Positions 47,165-54,948 of a stretch of DNA of 64,000 bases are shown here, one piece after another. The first letter of the stretch is position 1. The number at the start of each line of letters is the position of its first letter. Origin of the DNA: Alishewanella jeotgali KCTC 22429 (GTDB lineage Bacteria; Pseudomonadota; Gammaproteobacteria; Enterobacterales; Alteromonadaceae); NCBI RefSeq assembly GCF_000245735.1, contig NZ_AHTH01000005.1, forward strand, positions 248,001 through 312,000. The letters are read 5' to 3'. The translations under genes were made by a program, and so were the position numbers. The notes beneath the pieces are model-generated. The model was not told the origin of the DNA and did no database searches. It saw only the letters and a list, made by a program, of their open reading frames with translations.

Positions 47165-47747
47165 GCGCATTATCTTCGTTATATTGTTCTGTTTAATAAG
47201 TTGGTCTGCTGCCGCCGACAAACTGCTGATTATGGGTGATAGCCTAAGTGCAGCTTATGGCTTGCAAGAGCATGAAGGCTGGCCTGCCCTGCTGGCCGCC
47301 AAAAGTCCGGTACAACTGGTTAACGCCAGCATCAGTGGCGAAACCACCGGTGGTGGCCTGGCCCGCTTACCGGCATTATTGCAACAACATCAGCCACGCT
47401 GGGTATTAATTGAGCTTGGTGGCAATGATGGCCTGCGTGGTTTTGACCCACAATTAATCGCAAATAATCTGCAACAAATGATTGAACTGGCCAAACAGCA
47501 TAATGCCCAGCCATTGTTAATGCAAATACGGATCCCACCGAACTATGGACCACGCTATGTGGCGCGCTTTACCGATATTTATCCACAACTTGCCGCAGCA
47601 CATCAGATACCGCTGTGGCCATTTTTTATGGATGAAATCGCGATCCGCCCGGAATTGATGATGCCGGATGGCATCCACCCGAACGCTCAGGCACAGCCTT
47701 TGATCCGGGACCTGATGTTACCTTTAGTGCAGCAGTTAGCAGAGTAA
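47163..47747 (+). CDS. tesA: Periplasmic acyl-CoA thioesterase / lysophospholipase TesA
   Basis: TesA is an SGNH hydrolase acting on acyl thioesters and lysophospholipids. The signal peptide is [18 protein letters not shown]. Block I is GDSLS with Ser27. SISGETTGGG, GGNDGLRG and the DGIHPN pair Asp169/His172 complete the catalytic set. The length of 194 residues is near the E. coli pre-protein. AGGTG lies about nine bases before the ATG, inside ybbA. The divergent tesA/ybbA layout is the one known from enterics. Confidence 0.95.
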   Translation: MRIIFVILFCLISWSAAADKLLIMGDSLSAAYGLQEHEGWPALLAAKSPVQLVNASISGETTGGGLARLPALLQQHQPRWVLIELGGNDGLRGFDPQLIANNLQQMIELAKQHNAQPLLMQIRIPPNYGPRYVARFTDIYPQLAAAHQIPLWPFFMDEIAIRPELMMPDGIHPNAQAQPLIRDLMLPLVQQLAE

Positions 47748-47857
47748 ATTGAAAATTGCGCCGATACCCAGGCGCGCTTTCATAACGCCGGCGCGGTGTC
47801 ACACCGCCCTCACGGCGATACGATGAGCTAGATAAATAAAGTAGAAGATATGATAGA

Positions 47858-47925
47858 TGGCGTCCCCTAGGGGATTCGAACATCTGTTAATGCCGTGGAA
47901 ATTGGACAGCGCGGTGTCCTAATGC
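47858..47925 (-). pseudogene. Decayed tRNA-Glu copy 1
   Basis: The acceptor 3' strand with CCA and much of the T arm (plus-strand TGGCGTCCCCTAGGGGATTC) are kept. The T stem then changes (AACATCTG for AACCCCTG), the anticodon loop is replaced, and the D arm and 5' acceptor strand are missing. It cannot fold as a tRNA. Confidence 0.8.
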
Positions 47926-47937
47926 GAGAAATTAATA

Positions 47938-47997
47938 TGGCGTCCCCTAGGGGATTCGAACCCCTGTTACCGCCGTGCAAAATGATAGCGCGGTGTC
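47938..47997 (-). pseudogene. Decayed tRNA-Glu copy 2 (3' half)
   Basis: Identical to the intact gene from CCA through the T arm, variable region and into the anticodon stem (GTTACCGCCGTG). The anticodon loop is then replaced by CAAAATGATAGC and the 5' half is lost. It is the duplicate of the 3' half of the tRNA at 48135-48210. Confidence 0.8.
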
Positions 47998-48054
47998 ACA
48001 CCGCCCTCACGGCGATACGATGAGCTAGATAAATAAAGTAGAAGATATGATAGA

Positions 48055-48122
48055 TGGCGTCCCCTAGGGGATTCCAACATCTGTTAATGCCGTGGAAATT
48101 GGACAGCGCGGTGTCCTAATGC
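48055..48122 (-). pseudogene. Decayed tRNA-Glu copy 3
   Basis: The counterpart of copy 1 in the second repeat unit, with one further change in the T loop (TTCC for TTCG on the plus strand). The 5' half is missing. Confidence 0.8.
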
Positions 48123-48134
48123 GAGAAATTAATA

Positions 48135-48210
48135 TGGCGTCCCCTAGGGGATTCGAACCCCTGTTACCGCCGTGAAAGGGCGGTGTCCTAGGCCTCTAGA
48201 CGAAGGGGAC
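48135..48210 (-). tRNA. tRNA-Glu (UUC), copy 1
   Basis: A 76-base gene with encoded CCA. On the minus strand it begins GTCCCCTTCGTCTAGAGG, has anticodon loop CTTTCAC (UUC) and T loop TTCGAAT, and closes with GGGGACGCCA. It is the last intact gene of the operon. Confidence 0.95.
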
Positions 48211-48221
48211 GCACTGGAAAT

Positions 48222-48297
<76 letters not shown>

Positions 48298-48343
48298 GAA
48301 TCAGGTTGGAACTGTTAGTCCAGGAAAATACCACCTCAAGAAG

Positions 48344-48419
48344 TGGCGTCCCCTAGGGGATTCGAACCCCTGTTACCGCCGTGAAAGGGCGGTGTCCTAG
48401 GCCTCTAGACGAAGGGGAC
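48344..48419 (-). tRNA. tRNA-Glu (UUC), copy 2
   Basis: Same 76-base sequence as the copy at 48135, with encoded CCA and UUC anticodon. Confidence 0.95.
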
Positions 48420-48445
48420 ATAACAGTGTGCTGGTGTGACTGAAG

Positions 48446-48521
48446 TGGCGTCCCCTAGGGGATTCGAACCCCTGTTACCGCCGTGAAAGGGCGGTGTCCT
48501 AGGCCTCTAGACGAAGGGGAC
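48446..48521 (-). tRNA. tRNA-Glu (UUC), copy 3
   Basis: Same 76-base sequence, with encoded CCA and UUC anticodon. It is 26 bases from the previous copy. Confidence 0.95.
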
Positions 48522-48554
48522 GCTGTAACAGTCTTGAAAAGTGTGTAGATTTAG

Positions 48555-48630
48555 TGGCGTCCCCTAGGGGATTCGAACCCCTGTTACCGCCGTGAAAGGG
48601 CGGTGTCCTAGGCCTCTAGACGAAGGGGAC
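48555..48630 (-). tRNA. tRNA-Glu (UUC), copy 4
   Basis: Same 76-base sequence, with encoded CCA and UUC anticodon. It follows the promoter-proximal tRNA-Ala by 12 bases. Confidence 0.95.
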
Positions 48631-48642
48631 GCAATAAAATCT

Positions 48643-48718
<76 letters not shown>

Positions 48719-48763
48719 ACACTTTTCTATGCTCATCGACACGCAAGCGTTATCGCTGAACAC

Positions 48764-48799
48764 GGGGCGCATTCTAGGGTTAGCGCTGATCCCTGTCAA
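48764..48799 (-). promoter_or_regulatory. Strong stable-RNA promoter of the tRNA operon
   Basis: On the minus strand TTGACA (48799-48794) and TAGAAT (48776-48771) are separated by 17 bases, close to sigma-70 consensus. A GC-rich discriminator GCGCCCC (48770-48764) follows, typical of promoters under stringent control. AT-rich bases upstream of the -35 may act as an UP element. Confidence 0.88.
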
Positions 48800-48833
48800 C
48801 AATTTTTTATAACAGCAAGATTGTTCGGGCAAA

Positions 48834-48852
48834 TTTTAGACTCTGTCTAAAA
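48834..48852. promoter_or_regulatory. Palindrome between the tRNA promoter and the XrtA locus
   Basis: TTTTAGAC and GTCTAAAA are 8-bp perfect arms around TCT, 87 bases before the ATPase start. It may be an operator for the locus or simply an AT-rich hairpin. Confidence 0.35.
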
Positions 48853-48938
48853 AAAGTGCTTAAATAGCTATAACTGCTAACACAAGCCAGTGACTCAGCA
48901 GCGGCAACAGAAAGATTTCGAACAACATAAGGAAGGTT

Positions 48939-49940
48939 ATGTACGAGTCATATTATGGATTTTCTGAGCGCCCTTTTCAGCTTACCCCAAGCGCGGCTTG
49001 CTTTTATGCTGGCAAACTTCACAAAAAAGCACTGGCCTACCTACAGTATGGTTTATCCCAAGGTGAGGGTTTTATTGTTATTACCGGTGATGTTGGTACC
49101 GGTAAGACCACCATCGCTAATCAATTGCTGGCACAGCTAAGCCCAGACGAAATCGTGGCGCGGCAAATTGTCACCTCCAAGTTAGCACCGGATGATTTAA
49201 TTAGGATGATTGCCAGCAGTTTTAATCTGGTTGTGACCGAACATGGCAAAGCCAGTTATCTTGATGCTATTTATTTATATTTAAAGCGGTTACACACTCA
49301 GCATAGACGAGCTTTGCTATTAGTTGACGAGGCACAAAACTTGCCGCTCGAGTCAATAGAAGAGTTACGGATGCTGTCAAACTTTCAGCTTAACGGCACT
49401 CCCCTGATCCAAAGTTTTTTACTCGGCCAAAACGAGCTGAATGCCATTATTCAGGCTCCTAATATGGAGCAGTTCCGGCAACGAATTATCGCCTCGACCA
49501 ACCTCACTCCACTGCAGGAAGACGAAACCCGGGAATACATTGAATTTAGGCTAAGAACTGCCGGTTTGAAAGAACCCTTACTTTGCCAGGAAGCCTACCC
49601 GCTGATCCATCGATTTAGCCGTGGGATCCCGCGTAAAATTAACTTATTGATGGACCGGGTGCTGCTATTAGGATTTTTAGAGCAACAAACCTTTCTGACA
49701 CAGGAACATATTGAAAAAGTGATCACCGAGATACAGGGTGAAATCACGCATCAGCAAACCGAGTCGGCTTTTTCGTCATCTCAGCCGTTGAGAACGTCCT
49801 CTGCGGTTACGGCACCAGACCTGGTTAACGAGCCAATCCAACAGTTGCTTAATGATTCACTTGAACTAAAAATTAGAATGCTGAAAGAGCTCGATGAGCT
49901 GATTCTGAAAAAGCAAAAGGAGCAAGGAGATAAACTCTAA
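48939..49940 (+). CDS. XrtA-locus ExeA-like AAA ATPase
   Basis: A 333-residue ATPase of the putative secretion ATPase family found in PEP-CTERM/XrtA loci (TIGR03015 type). Walker A is GDVGTGKT (residues 50-57), Walker B is ALLLVDEAQNL with Asp130/Glu131, and the chain opens MYESYYGFSERPFQLTP as is usual for ExeA-like proteins. AAGGAAGG precedes the ATG. It has no membrane segment. It is convergent with the beta-barrel gene, 15 bases away, so it is separated from the other export genes by strand. Its role in polymer export is inferred from its locus. Confidence 0.9.
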   Translation: MYESYYGFSERPFQLTPSAACFYAGKLHKKALAYLQYGLSQGEGFIVITGDVGTGKTTIANQLLAQLSPDEIVARQIVTSKLAPDDLIRMIASSFNLVVTEHGKASYLDAIYLYLKRLHTQHRRALLLVDEAQNLPLESIEELRMLSNFQLNGTPLIQSFLLGQNELNAIIQAPNMEQFRQRIIASTNLTPLQEDETREYIEFRLRTAGLKEPLLCQEAYPLIHRFSRGIPRKINLLMDRVLLLGFLEQQTFLTQEHIEKVITEIQGEITHQQTESAFSSSQPLRTSSAVTAPDLVNEPIQQLLNDSLELKIRMLKELDELILKKQKEQGDKL

Positions 49941-49955
49941 CCCCCTGCTCTCCCA

Positions 49956-51560
49956 TTAGAAGCGATAGCGATACTCTACCCAGATGCGGCTTTCGCTATT
50001 ATCAAAATCAGGATCGGTTGAATCCCGCTCTAAACGTCTTGCTGTTACCGTTAAATCAGACTTGTCGTTTAATGTGCGATGATAGCTGACCGCGGCAGAG
50101 ATATTGTCATCTTTACGGTTACCCGAACGATAATCAATGCGGTAAATACTGAGGTTTGCCGCGACCTTGTTATTGTCATTAAAACGCCAGCTCGCTTGCA
50201 ATGCCAGACTACGATTCTGATTAAGATTACCCGTTTCAACATAGCGGGTTTCGCTGTCGTTCGCCGTCAGATTGAGATTCAGCCGATTTTTACTGTAGCC
50301 TAAGCTAAACCCCGTACTGCGCACCTCGACCAACTCTTCGCGTAATTCAACATTCAGCAGCGTTACCCGTTGCAGCGATTCGCCAAATACCGGCACATAT
50401 CTATCACTAGGCGGTTTAAAGCAACTGGCCAGGTCATTACTGCCATCTGGACAAACGAAAATACCCAACTCTTCCTGTTCCCGCTCAAACGCATTTTGCG
50501 TACGCACTGCTTCACTCATTCGCAATCGCATCGATAAGAATCGTAAATCATAATTACCAGTTAGTTGCAGTGTACGGCCAAAATACCGCCGGTCGAATGA
50601 GCCTTCTAACCTGGTTCGCCGGGTTGGCGCGATAAGGAAGTCTGAAGCGACATAGGTATCGGTTTGCTTTTTTTGTCCCGCTATTTCCGAGTCACTTCGG
50701 TTCATTGTAACATTGATCCTTGAACGCACACCAAAACGAAACTCGACGCCGGCACCAAAAAAATCAAAGTTATTATCATAGGTACTACTATTATCAACCC
50801 GCTCTGAACCAGCACGGCCAACAACAGACACTTTAGGCGCTATGGGAACGCCGATGATTGCGATATGGTTCAGACTGGAGACATCAGAGCCTGCTGAACG
50901 ATCATAAGCTTGCCAACGTCCGGAGTACTGCCAAAAGAAATTCAACCCACGTTGATTACTACCAAAGAGCCAACTGGCACTATATATATCCGTACTGAGC
51001 TCTTGTAAATCATCATCAACTATTGGCCGGGCACTATCCATGGTGTCAAATCGCAGCTGCACATCGGTTTGATATTGTGCCGTCGGTAAACTCCGATAGG
51101 CTAAACCCGTTCCCAAACGTTGCACTTTACTGAGATTCTCAGCGCCGGTGATCTTGTCTGAAAACACGCCTTGCCGGCTGTTTCTAACCTGATAACTCTG
51201 ACTTGCATCGAGATCCCAGGCGATTCGTTGTTGAAAAAATCGTATCTGGTTATTCAACCCCAGGTCATTAAAACTGAGTTTGTTACGCTGATCATCAGAA
51301 TAAAAAATGGTTTCATGCTGCCAACTTAGCCTGGTACTCATATTCGCGGCCTGACGTTGCCAGAGAATGGACGGTGCCAATTCCCACGCAGAGTCTTCGA
51401 CTTTGCCATCCTGGTCAGCATTTTCTAATTGATAGCCGTAAATAGCTGTCCTTAATTCTGGCGACAACTTTGTCTCAGCCGCCCGAACCAGTGAAGACGT
51501 TACGGCCATTGGAATTAATGCCAGCACGGTTAAGGTGTAAGCATTGGCTTTAATTAGCAT
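49956..51560 (-). CDS. XrtA/PEP-CTERM-locus outer-membrane beta-barrel protein
   Basis: A 534-residue exported protein with a signal peptide (MLIKANAYTLTVLALIPMAV) and long runs of alternating beta strands ending in an aromatic residue (VEYRYRF), as in outer-membrane barrels. It fits the TIGR03016 group of XrtA loci, suspected to be the outer-membrane part of the exporter. GGAG lies seven bases before ATG 51560, four bases past the kinase stop codon; the longer frame running into the kinase gene is rejected. It is the last gene of the minus-strand export operon. Confidence 0.85.
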   Translation of the reverse strand: MLIKANAYTLTVLALIPMAVTSSLVRAAETKLSPELRTAIYGYQLENADQDGKVEDSAWELAPSILWQRQAANMSTRLSWQHETIFYSDDQRNKLSFNDLGLNNQIRFFQQRIAWDLDASQSYQVRNSRQGVFSDKITGAENLSKVQRLGTGLAYRSLPTAQYQTDVQLRFDTMDSARPIVDDDLQELSTDIYSASWLFGSNQRGLNFFWQYSGRWQAYDRSAGSDVSSLNHIAIIGVPIAPKVSVVGRAGSERVDNSSTYDNNFDFFGAGVEFRFGVRSRINVTMNRSDSEIAGQKKQTDTYVASDFLIAPTRRTRLEGSFDRRYFGRTLQLTGNYDLRFLSMRLRMSEAVRTQNAFEREQEELGIFVCPDGSNDLASCFKPPSDRYVPVFGESLQRVTLLNVELREELVEVRSTGFSLGYSKNRLNLNLTANDSETRYVETGNLNQNRSLALQASWRFNDNNKVAANLSIYRIDYRSGNRKDDNISAAVSYHRTLNDKSDLTVTARRLERDSTDPDFDNSESRIWVEYRYRF

Positions 51561-51564
51561 CTTG

Positions 51565-52440
51565 CTACTCCGCACCATAATAGTACCCATAGCCGTAACC
51601 CTTGCCTTGATTGCGGCATGCTTTGTTGATGAGAAACCCAACGGCCATATCCGTTGGTAGTAAGGACACCGACTGCTCAATCTCCGTCAATCGTGTTTTG
51701 TTCTCTTCCAGTACTAGTAAAGCTTGTCCGCACATACTGGCCAAAACTGCCGTTTCGTTGACGCCGAGCAAAGGTGGAGCATCAAAAATCACGATCCGAT
51801 CGGGATATCGGCTAGCGAATTGCTCCGCTAAATCGACCATACGTTGACTGGCCAGTAACTCGGTAGATAAATGATGTGGGGAGCCGGCAGTGATGAGCTT
51901 TAGCCGTTCAATGTTGGTTGCAACAATAATATCGCTAACCGACATTGTCGCAGACTGTAAGTAGTCAGTTAAACCGACATCACAGGCAATATTTAAGGTT
52001 TTACTTACTTTAGGTCTTAAGACATCAGCATCCACCAGTAGCACGGTTTTATCCTGTTCCAACGCAATACTGAGTGCCAGATTAATGGCTGAAAAGGTTT
52101 TGCCCTCACCTGGCCTGGAGCTGGTAACCAGAATTAAGTTTGGATGTTTTAGTGTCGAACTAAGCGCACCAAAAGCATTGCTGATCAGCTTACGCTTGAT
52201 CACCCGGTATTCTTCATTAATTAACCGACGCTCTTTTGTCGCCGACACAAAGTGCATTTGCTCCAGCCGGCTCAGATCCAGTTCTACATGCTGCCGCGCA
52301 TGCTCCCTTACCTGCGCTTCGGCAGCGGCCAACACCTGCTCGTCGCGTTCATCGGGAATTGCAGCCTGACGTTGCTTTGGTGTATCACTGCTATGCAGTT
52401 TTGCCCGTTGCTGACTGACGGCCTGTTCAATAATACTCAT
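51565..52440 (-). CDS. XrtA-associated tyrosine autokinase
   Basis: A 291-residue cytoplasmic BY-kinase that works with the chain-length protein encoded upstream. Walker A is SSRPGEGKT (residues 107-115), Walker A' is VLLVDADV (133-140), and a later RIVIFDAPPLL is Walker B. The C-terminus is a tyrosine cluster, GYGYGYYYG, the usual autophosphorylation tail. The start overlaps the chain-length gene by four bases (ATGA). Fits TIGR03018. Confidence 0.93.
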   Translation of the reverse strand: MSIIEQAVSQQRAKLHSSDTPKQRQAAIPDERDEQVLAAAEAQVREHARQHVELDLSRLEQMHFVSATKERRLINEEYRVIKRKLISNAFGALSSTLKHPNLILVTSSRPGEGKTFSAINLALSIALEQDKTVLLVDADVLRPKVSKTLNIACDVGLTDYLQSATMSVSDIIVATNIERLKLITAGSPHHLSTELLASQRMVDLAEQFASRYPDRIVIFDAPPLLGVNETAVLASMCGQALLVLEENKTRLTEIEQSVSLLPTDMAVGFLINKACRNQGKGYGYGYYYGAE

Positions 52441-54026
52441 CGAATTATCCCCATTAACAACGCAGCAGGTCGGCCAAATAACATATCATTAGTTAACAAC
52501 AACAGATAGAACATCACCAAGGCGCCGCCGAGTACCAGGAAATACGCCAGATGCAACCGGTATTGGCGCAGGATCTGTGCTTTGTGCACATGCGACACCA
52601 CCCCAAACACGGGGAAATCACTGATGGCTTGCAGCTGTGATGCTCTTGACAGTACCGGAGAAATCAAGCTTCGTAAAAATGCCATACCGATACCTGCTGC
52701 GATACCCATAACCAGCACTGCTGAATAGAACAACCCTTTATTCGGGCCGGATGGCGATAATGGCACTCTGGGCGGTTCAATAATATTAAACTGAACGCTC
52801 TGCTCTGAAGCATCTGCCCGCCGCGATAATTCTGCCGCTTCACGTCTTGCCAGCAAAGCTTCATACTTAGATTTGTTAACATCGTAATCCCGATTTAACG
52901 CAGTAAACTCGGCTTCTAACTCTGGTATTAGATTTAAACGGCCTTCCAGTTCGGCAACCCGTGACTCATAGGCTTTTACCCTAACCCGGGCCGAGGCTGC
53001 TTCGGTTTCCAATCGCGATGCCAGGATGCGTAACTCTTGATAGACCGGATTAGAATTAATCCCCGCCGCTGGCCGGTCAGCGGCAATACTGGCCAGGTTT
53101 TTCAGCTCTAATTCTCGCTGTGCGGTTAAGCTATCGAGCAAACGCCGGGTTTCGAGCACGTCCGGGTGATTTTCAGTAAAGCGAATCAACAAGGCGTCTT
53201 GTTGGGCTTGCAGGCTGCGGATCCGTTCATCGTACTGGGTAGCAACACCAACACCACTGCCACTGTAGGGCATAATACCAAACACCGGCTCTTCACCTGC
53301 CATTTGACTTTTTGCACTCGCCAGCCGTGTTTCTAGTTCGCGCAGTTCAAGGCGGGAGGCTTCAAGCCGCTGCATTTCCTGAGTCAGTTGCGAGTAGTAA
53401 TCACGATCCGACCCCGGCAACATATTAAGTCGGCTCTTTTTAAAGTCTGAAAGTTTTAGCTCTGCCTCAATTAAGCGTCGCTCGTATTCTGCAATTTCAA
53501 GATTTAAAAAACGCTCTGCCGCCTGCGAATCTGCACGACTGGACCCGACCTGATTTTCGACAAAGGTATTTAACGTTTCTCTGACCACCCTCAGTGCAAC
53601 TTGCGGTTCAGGGTCTTTAAAAGAGATGGCATAAATATCATCTCTACCCGTTGCAGAGATTTTAATGTTTCTCTGCAGGCTATCGATTAGGCGCTCAAAA
53701 TCCTTGTCGTTAAGTGCCCGCACATCTAAATCGGTCGCTCTGGCAATTTTTTCGAGATTGGGTCTGGAAAGTAAGGTTCGGGCCATCAACCTGATTTGAT
53801 CATCGGGGTTGGTTCTAATCGCCAGCCCTCGTAGTAGCGGCTCCAGGAAGGTACTGGTCTCAACATATAAACGCGCATTGGCTTCATATACAGGTGGCAT
53901 TTTATACACATAAAACCAGCCTATCGGACATACCAGCCAAGCTGTAATAACAATATAGCGGCGACGCAGCCAAATACCCTGGAGGTAAGTTTGTATTACC
54001 TCTAGCGCCTGATGAATTTCCTTCAT
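52437..54026 (-). CDS. XrtA-locus chain-length determinant protein (Wzz-like)
   Basis: A 529-residue polysaccharide co-polymerase. Membrane helix 1 is at about residues 24-44 (RYIVITAWLVCPIGWFYVY). The periplasmic part is a long coiled coil (about 180-420) with repeated Glu/Leu/Arg heptads. Helix 2 is near 433-455 and a further helix near 493-515. Its cytoplasmic kinase partner is encoded separately, as is typical of XrtA loci (TIGR03007). It sets polymer length together with the kinase. The extra C-terminal helix is a feature of the XrtA-type proteins. Confidence 0.92.
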   Translation of the reverse strand: MKEIHQALEVIQTYLQGIWLRRRYIVITAWLVCPIGWFYVYKMPPVYEANARLYVETSTFLEPLLRGLAIRTNPDDQIRLMARTLLSRPNLEKIARATDLDVRALNDKDFERLIDSLQRNIKISATGRDDIYAISFKDPEPQVALRVVRETLNTFVENQVGSSRADSQAAERFLNLEIAEYERRLIEAELKLSDFKKSRLNMLPGSDRDYYSQLTQEMQRLEASRLELRELETRLASAKSQMAGEEPVFGIMPYSGSGVGVATQYDERIRSLQAQQDALLIRFTENHPDVLETRRLLDSLTAQRELELKNLASIAADRPAAGINSNPVYQELRILASRLETEAASARVRVKAYESRVAELEGRLNLIPELEAEFTALNRDYDVNKSKYEALLARREAAELSRRADASEQSVQFNIIEPPRVPLSPSGPNKGLFYSAVLVMGIAAGIGMAFLRSLISPVLSRASQLQAISDFPVFGVVSHVHKAQILRQYRLHLAYFLVLGGALVMFYLLLLTNDMLFGRPAALLMGIIR

Positions 54027-54072
54027 TTACTCCTCCGTGAACATACCTGAACTGCCGACTACAGACTACCGA

Positions 54073-54720
54073 TTAAAACCAGGCCTCCGGAATAATAATG
54101 ATGTCGCCAGGCAGAATATCGACATTAGCCGAGATATCCCCCTCTCTGATCAGATCGTCCAAACGAACTTTAAAGGTTCGCTGTGAGCCATTGGTTGTTC
54201 GGACCAATTTAGCACTGTTACCCGCCGCAAATTCGGTTAGGCCCCCCACTGAAATCATCAGGTCCAGTAATGTCATGTATTGACGATAGTTCACCGCTTG
54301 CGGATTCGTGGCTTGACCAATTACCCTTACCTGTTCGCTAAAGGGACCGACAAAGTTGTTTACTGAAACGGTTACGACCGGGTCCCGAATATATTTACCC
54401 AGAATTTGCTCCATTTCCCGAGCCACCTGCGTTGGCGTTTTTCCACTTACCGGTACGTCCTCAACTAAGGACGTAGAAATTTGTCCATCCGGGCGCACAA
54501 TAAAAGAGCCAGACAATTCAGGGTTGCGCCACACGAAGATCGTCAGGGTATCTGCAGGACCGATAAGATACTGATAGTTATCAACCGAAGTAGTTTGCGA
54601 GGTATGAACAGTGGCGCGGGGTAAGGTATTGTTGTTTGCACAACCGGTCAGCATCAGGCTGAGCAACGAAACAACAACTAACGATTTTACTGCAGCTTGG
54701 CACAGAGGTTTAGTAGTCAT
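54073..54720 (-). CDS. XrtA-locus polysaccharide export lipoprotein (Wza-like)
   Basis: A 215-residue outer-membrane lipoprotein. The lipobox is LMLTGC, after the signal VVVSLLSLML. The Poly_export domain has YLIGPADTLTIFVWRNPELS, then a SLBB domain with VIGQATNPQAVNYRQYMTLL. It ends ILPGDIIIIPEAWF. ATG 54720 follows AAAGGA at eight bases; the ATG three codons upstream abuts that site and is less likely. It is the first gene of the minus-strand export operon and is divergent from the sugar transferase gene across 228 bases. Confidence 0.92.
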   Translation of the reverse strand: MTTKPLCQAAVKSLVVVSLLSLMLTGCANNNTLPRATVHTSQTTSVDNYQYLIGPADTLTIFVWRNPELSGSFIVRPDGQISTSLVEDVPVSGKTPTQVAREMEQILGKYIRDPVVTVSVNNFVGPFSEQVRVIGQATNPQAVNYRQYMTLLDLMISVGGLTEFAAGNSAKLVRTTNGSQRTFKVRLDDLIREGDISANVDILPGDIIIIPEAWF

Positions 54721-54857
54721 AAAACGCATCCTTTTGTCTATTGCTTAACCAATATAACTAAACAATAGTCTTTCTGCTGCTATTTTTAAATCATTTATTT
54801 AAGAAATTGGCTAGAAATTAAGCCAACATTCAGCTAGATTAAAATTCAGACAGCGGT

Positions 54858-54875
54858 TTGTTCCTGTTGTTCCTG
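54858..54875. repeat. 9-bp tandem direct repeat in the divergent eps promoter region
   Basis: TTGTTCCTG occurs twice in direct tandem between the export operon and the sugar transferase operon. It may be a regulator-binding element for one or both promoters. I see no sigma-54 type -24/-12 element here. Confidence 0.35.
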
Positions 54876-54948
54876 TTTTGTAGTCTGGAAGACAAACGCG
54901 TGTATTTCCGTCTAATTGTCGTAGGCAGTTTAGTTCCAAGGAAGTATT

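Larger units (their letters stand above)
47748..48134. other. Gene-free stretch made mostly of decayed tRNA-Glu copies
   Basis: No protein gene is seen between tesA and the last intact tRNA gene. From 47791 the stretch is a 197-bp tandem duplication carrying broken tRNA-Glu sequences. The part 47748-47790 shows only a GC-rich segment and no clear terminator. Confidence 0.75.
47791..48173 (-). repeat. 197-bp tandem duplication at the 3' end of the tRNA operon
   Basis: Unit 1 (47791-47987) and unit 2 (from 47988) are the same with an offset of 197 bases. By eye I find one substitution (ATTCGAAC against ATTCCAAC) before identity ends near 48173. Each unit holds one decayed tRNA-Glu plus the 3' half of a second copy; in unit 2 that half belongs to the intact tRNA-Glu at 48135. 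Such near-identity points to a recent event. Confidence 0.9.

Noticed and set aside
54730-54948. Sigma-54 promoter in the divergent eps spacer, as reported for some PEP-CTERM loci
   Set aside because: No TGGCAC-N5-TTGC-like element was found on either strand by eye.
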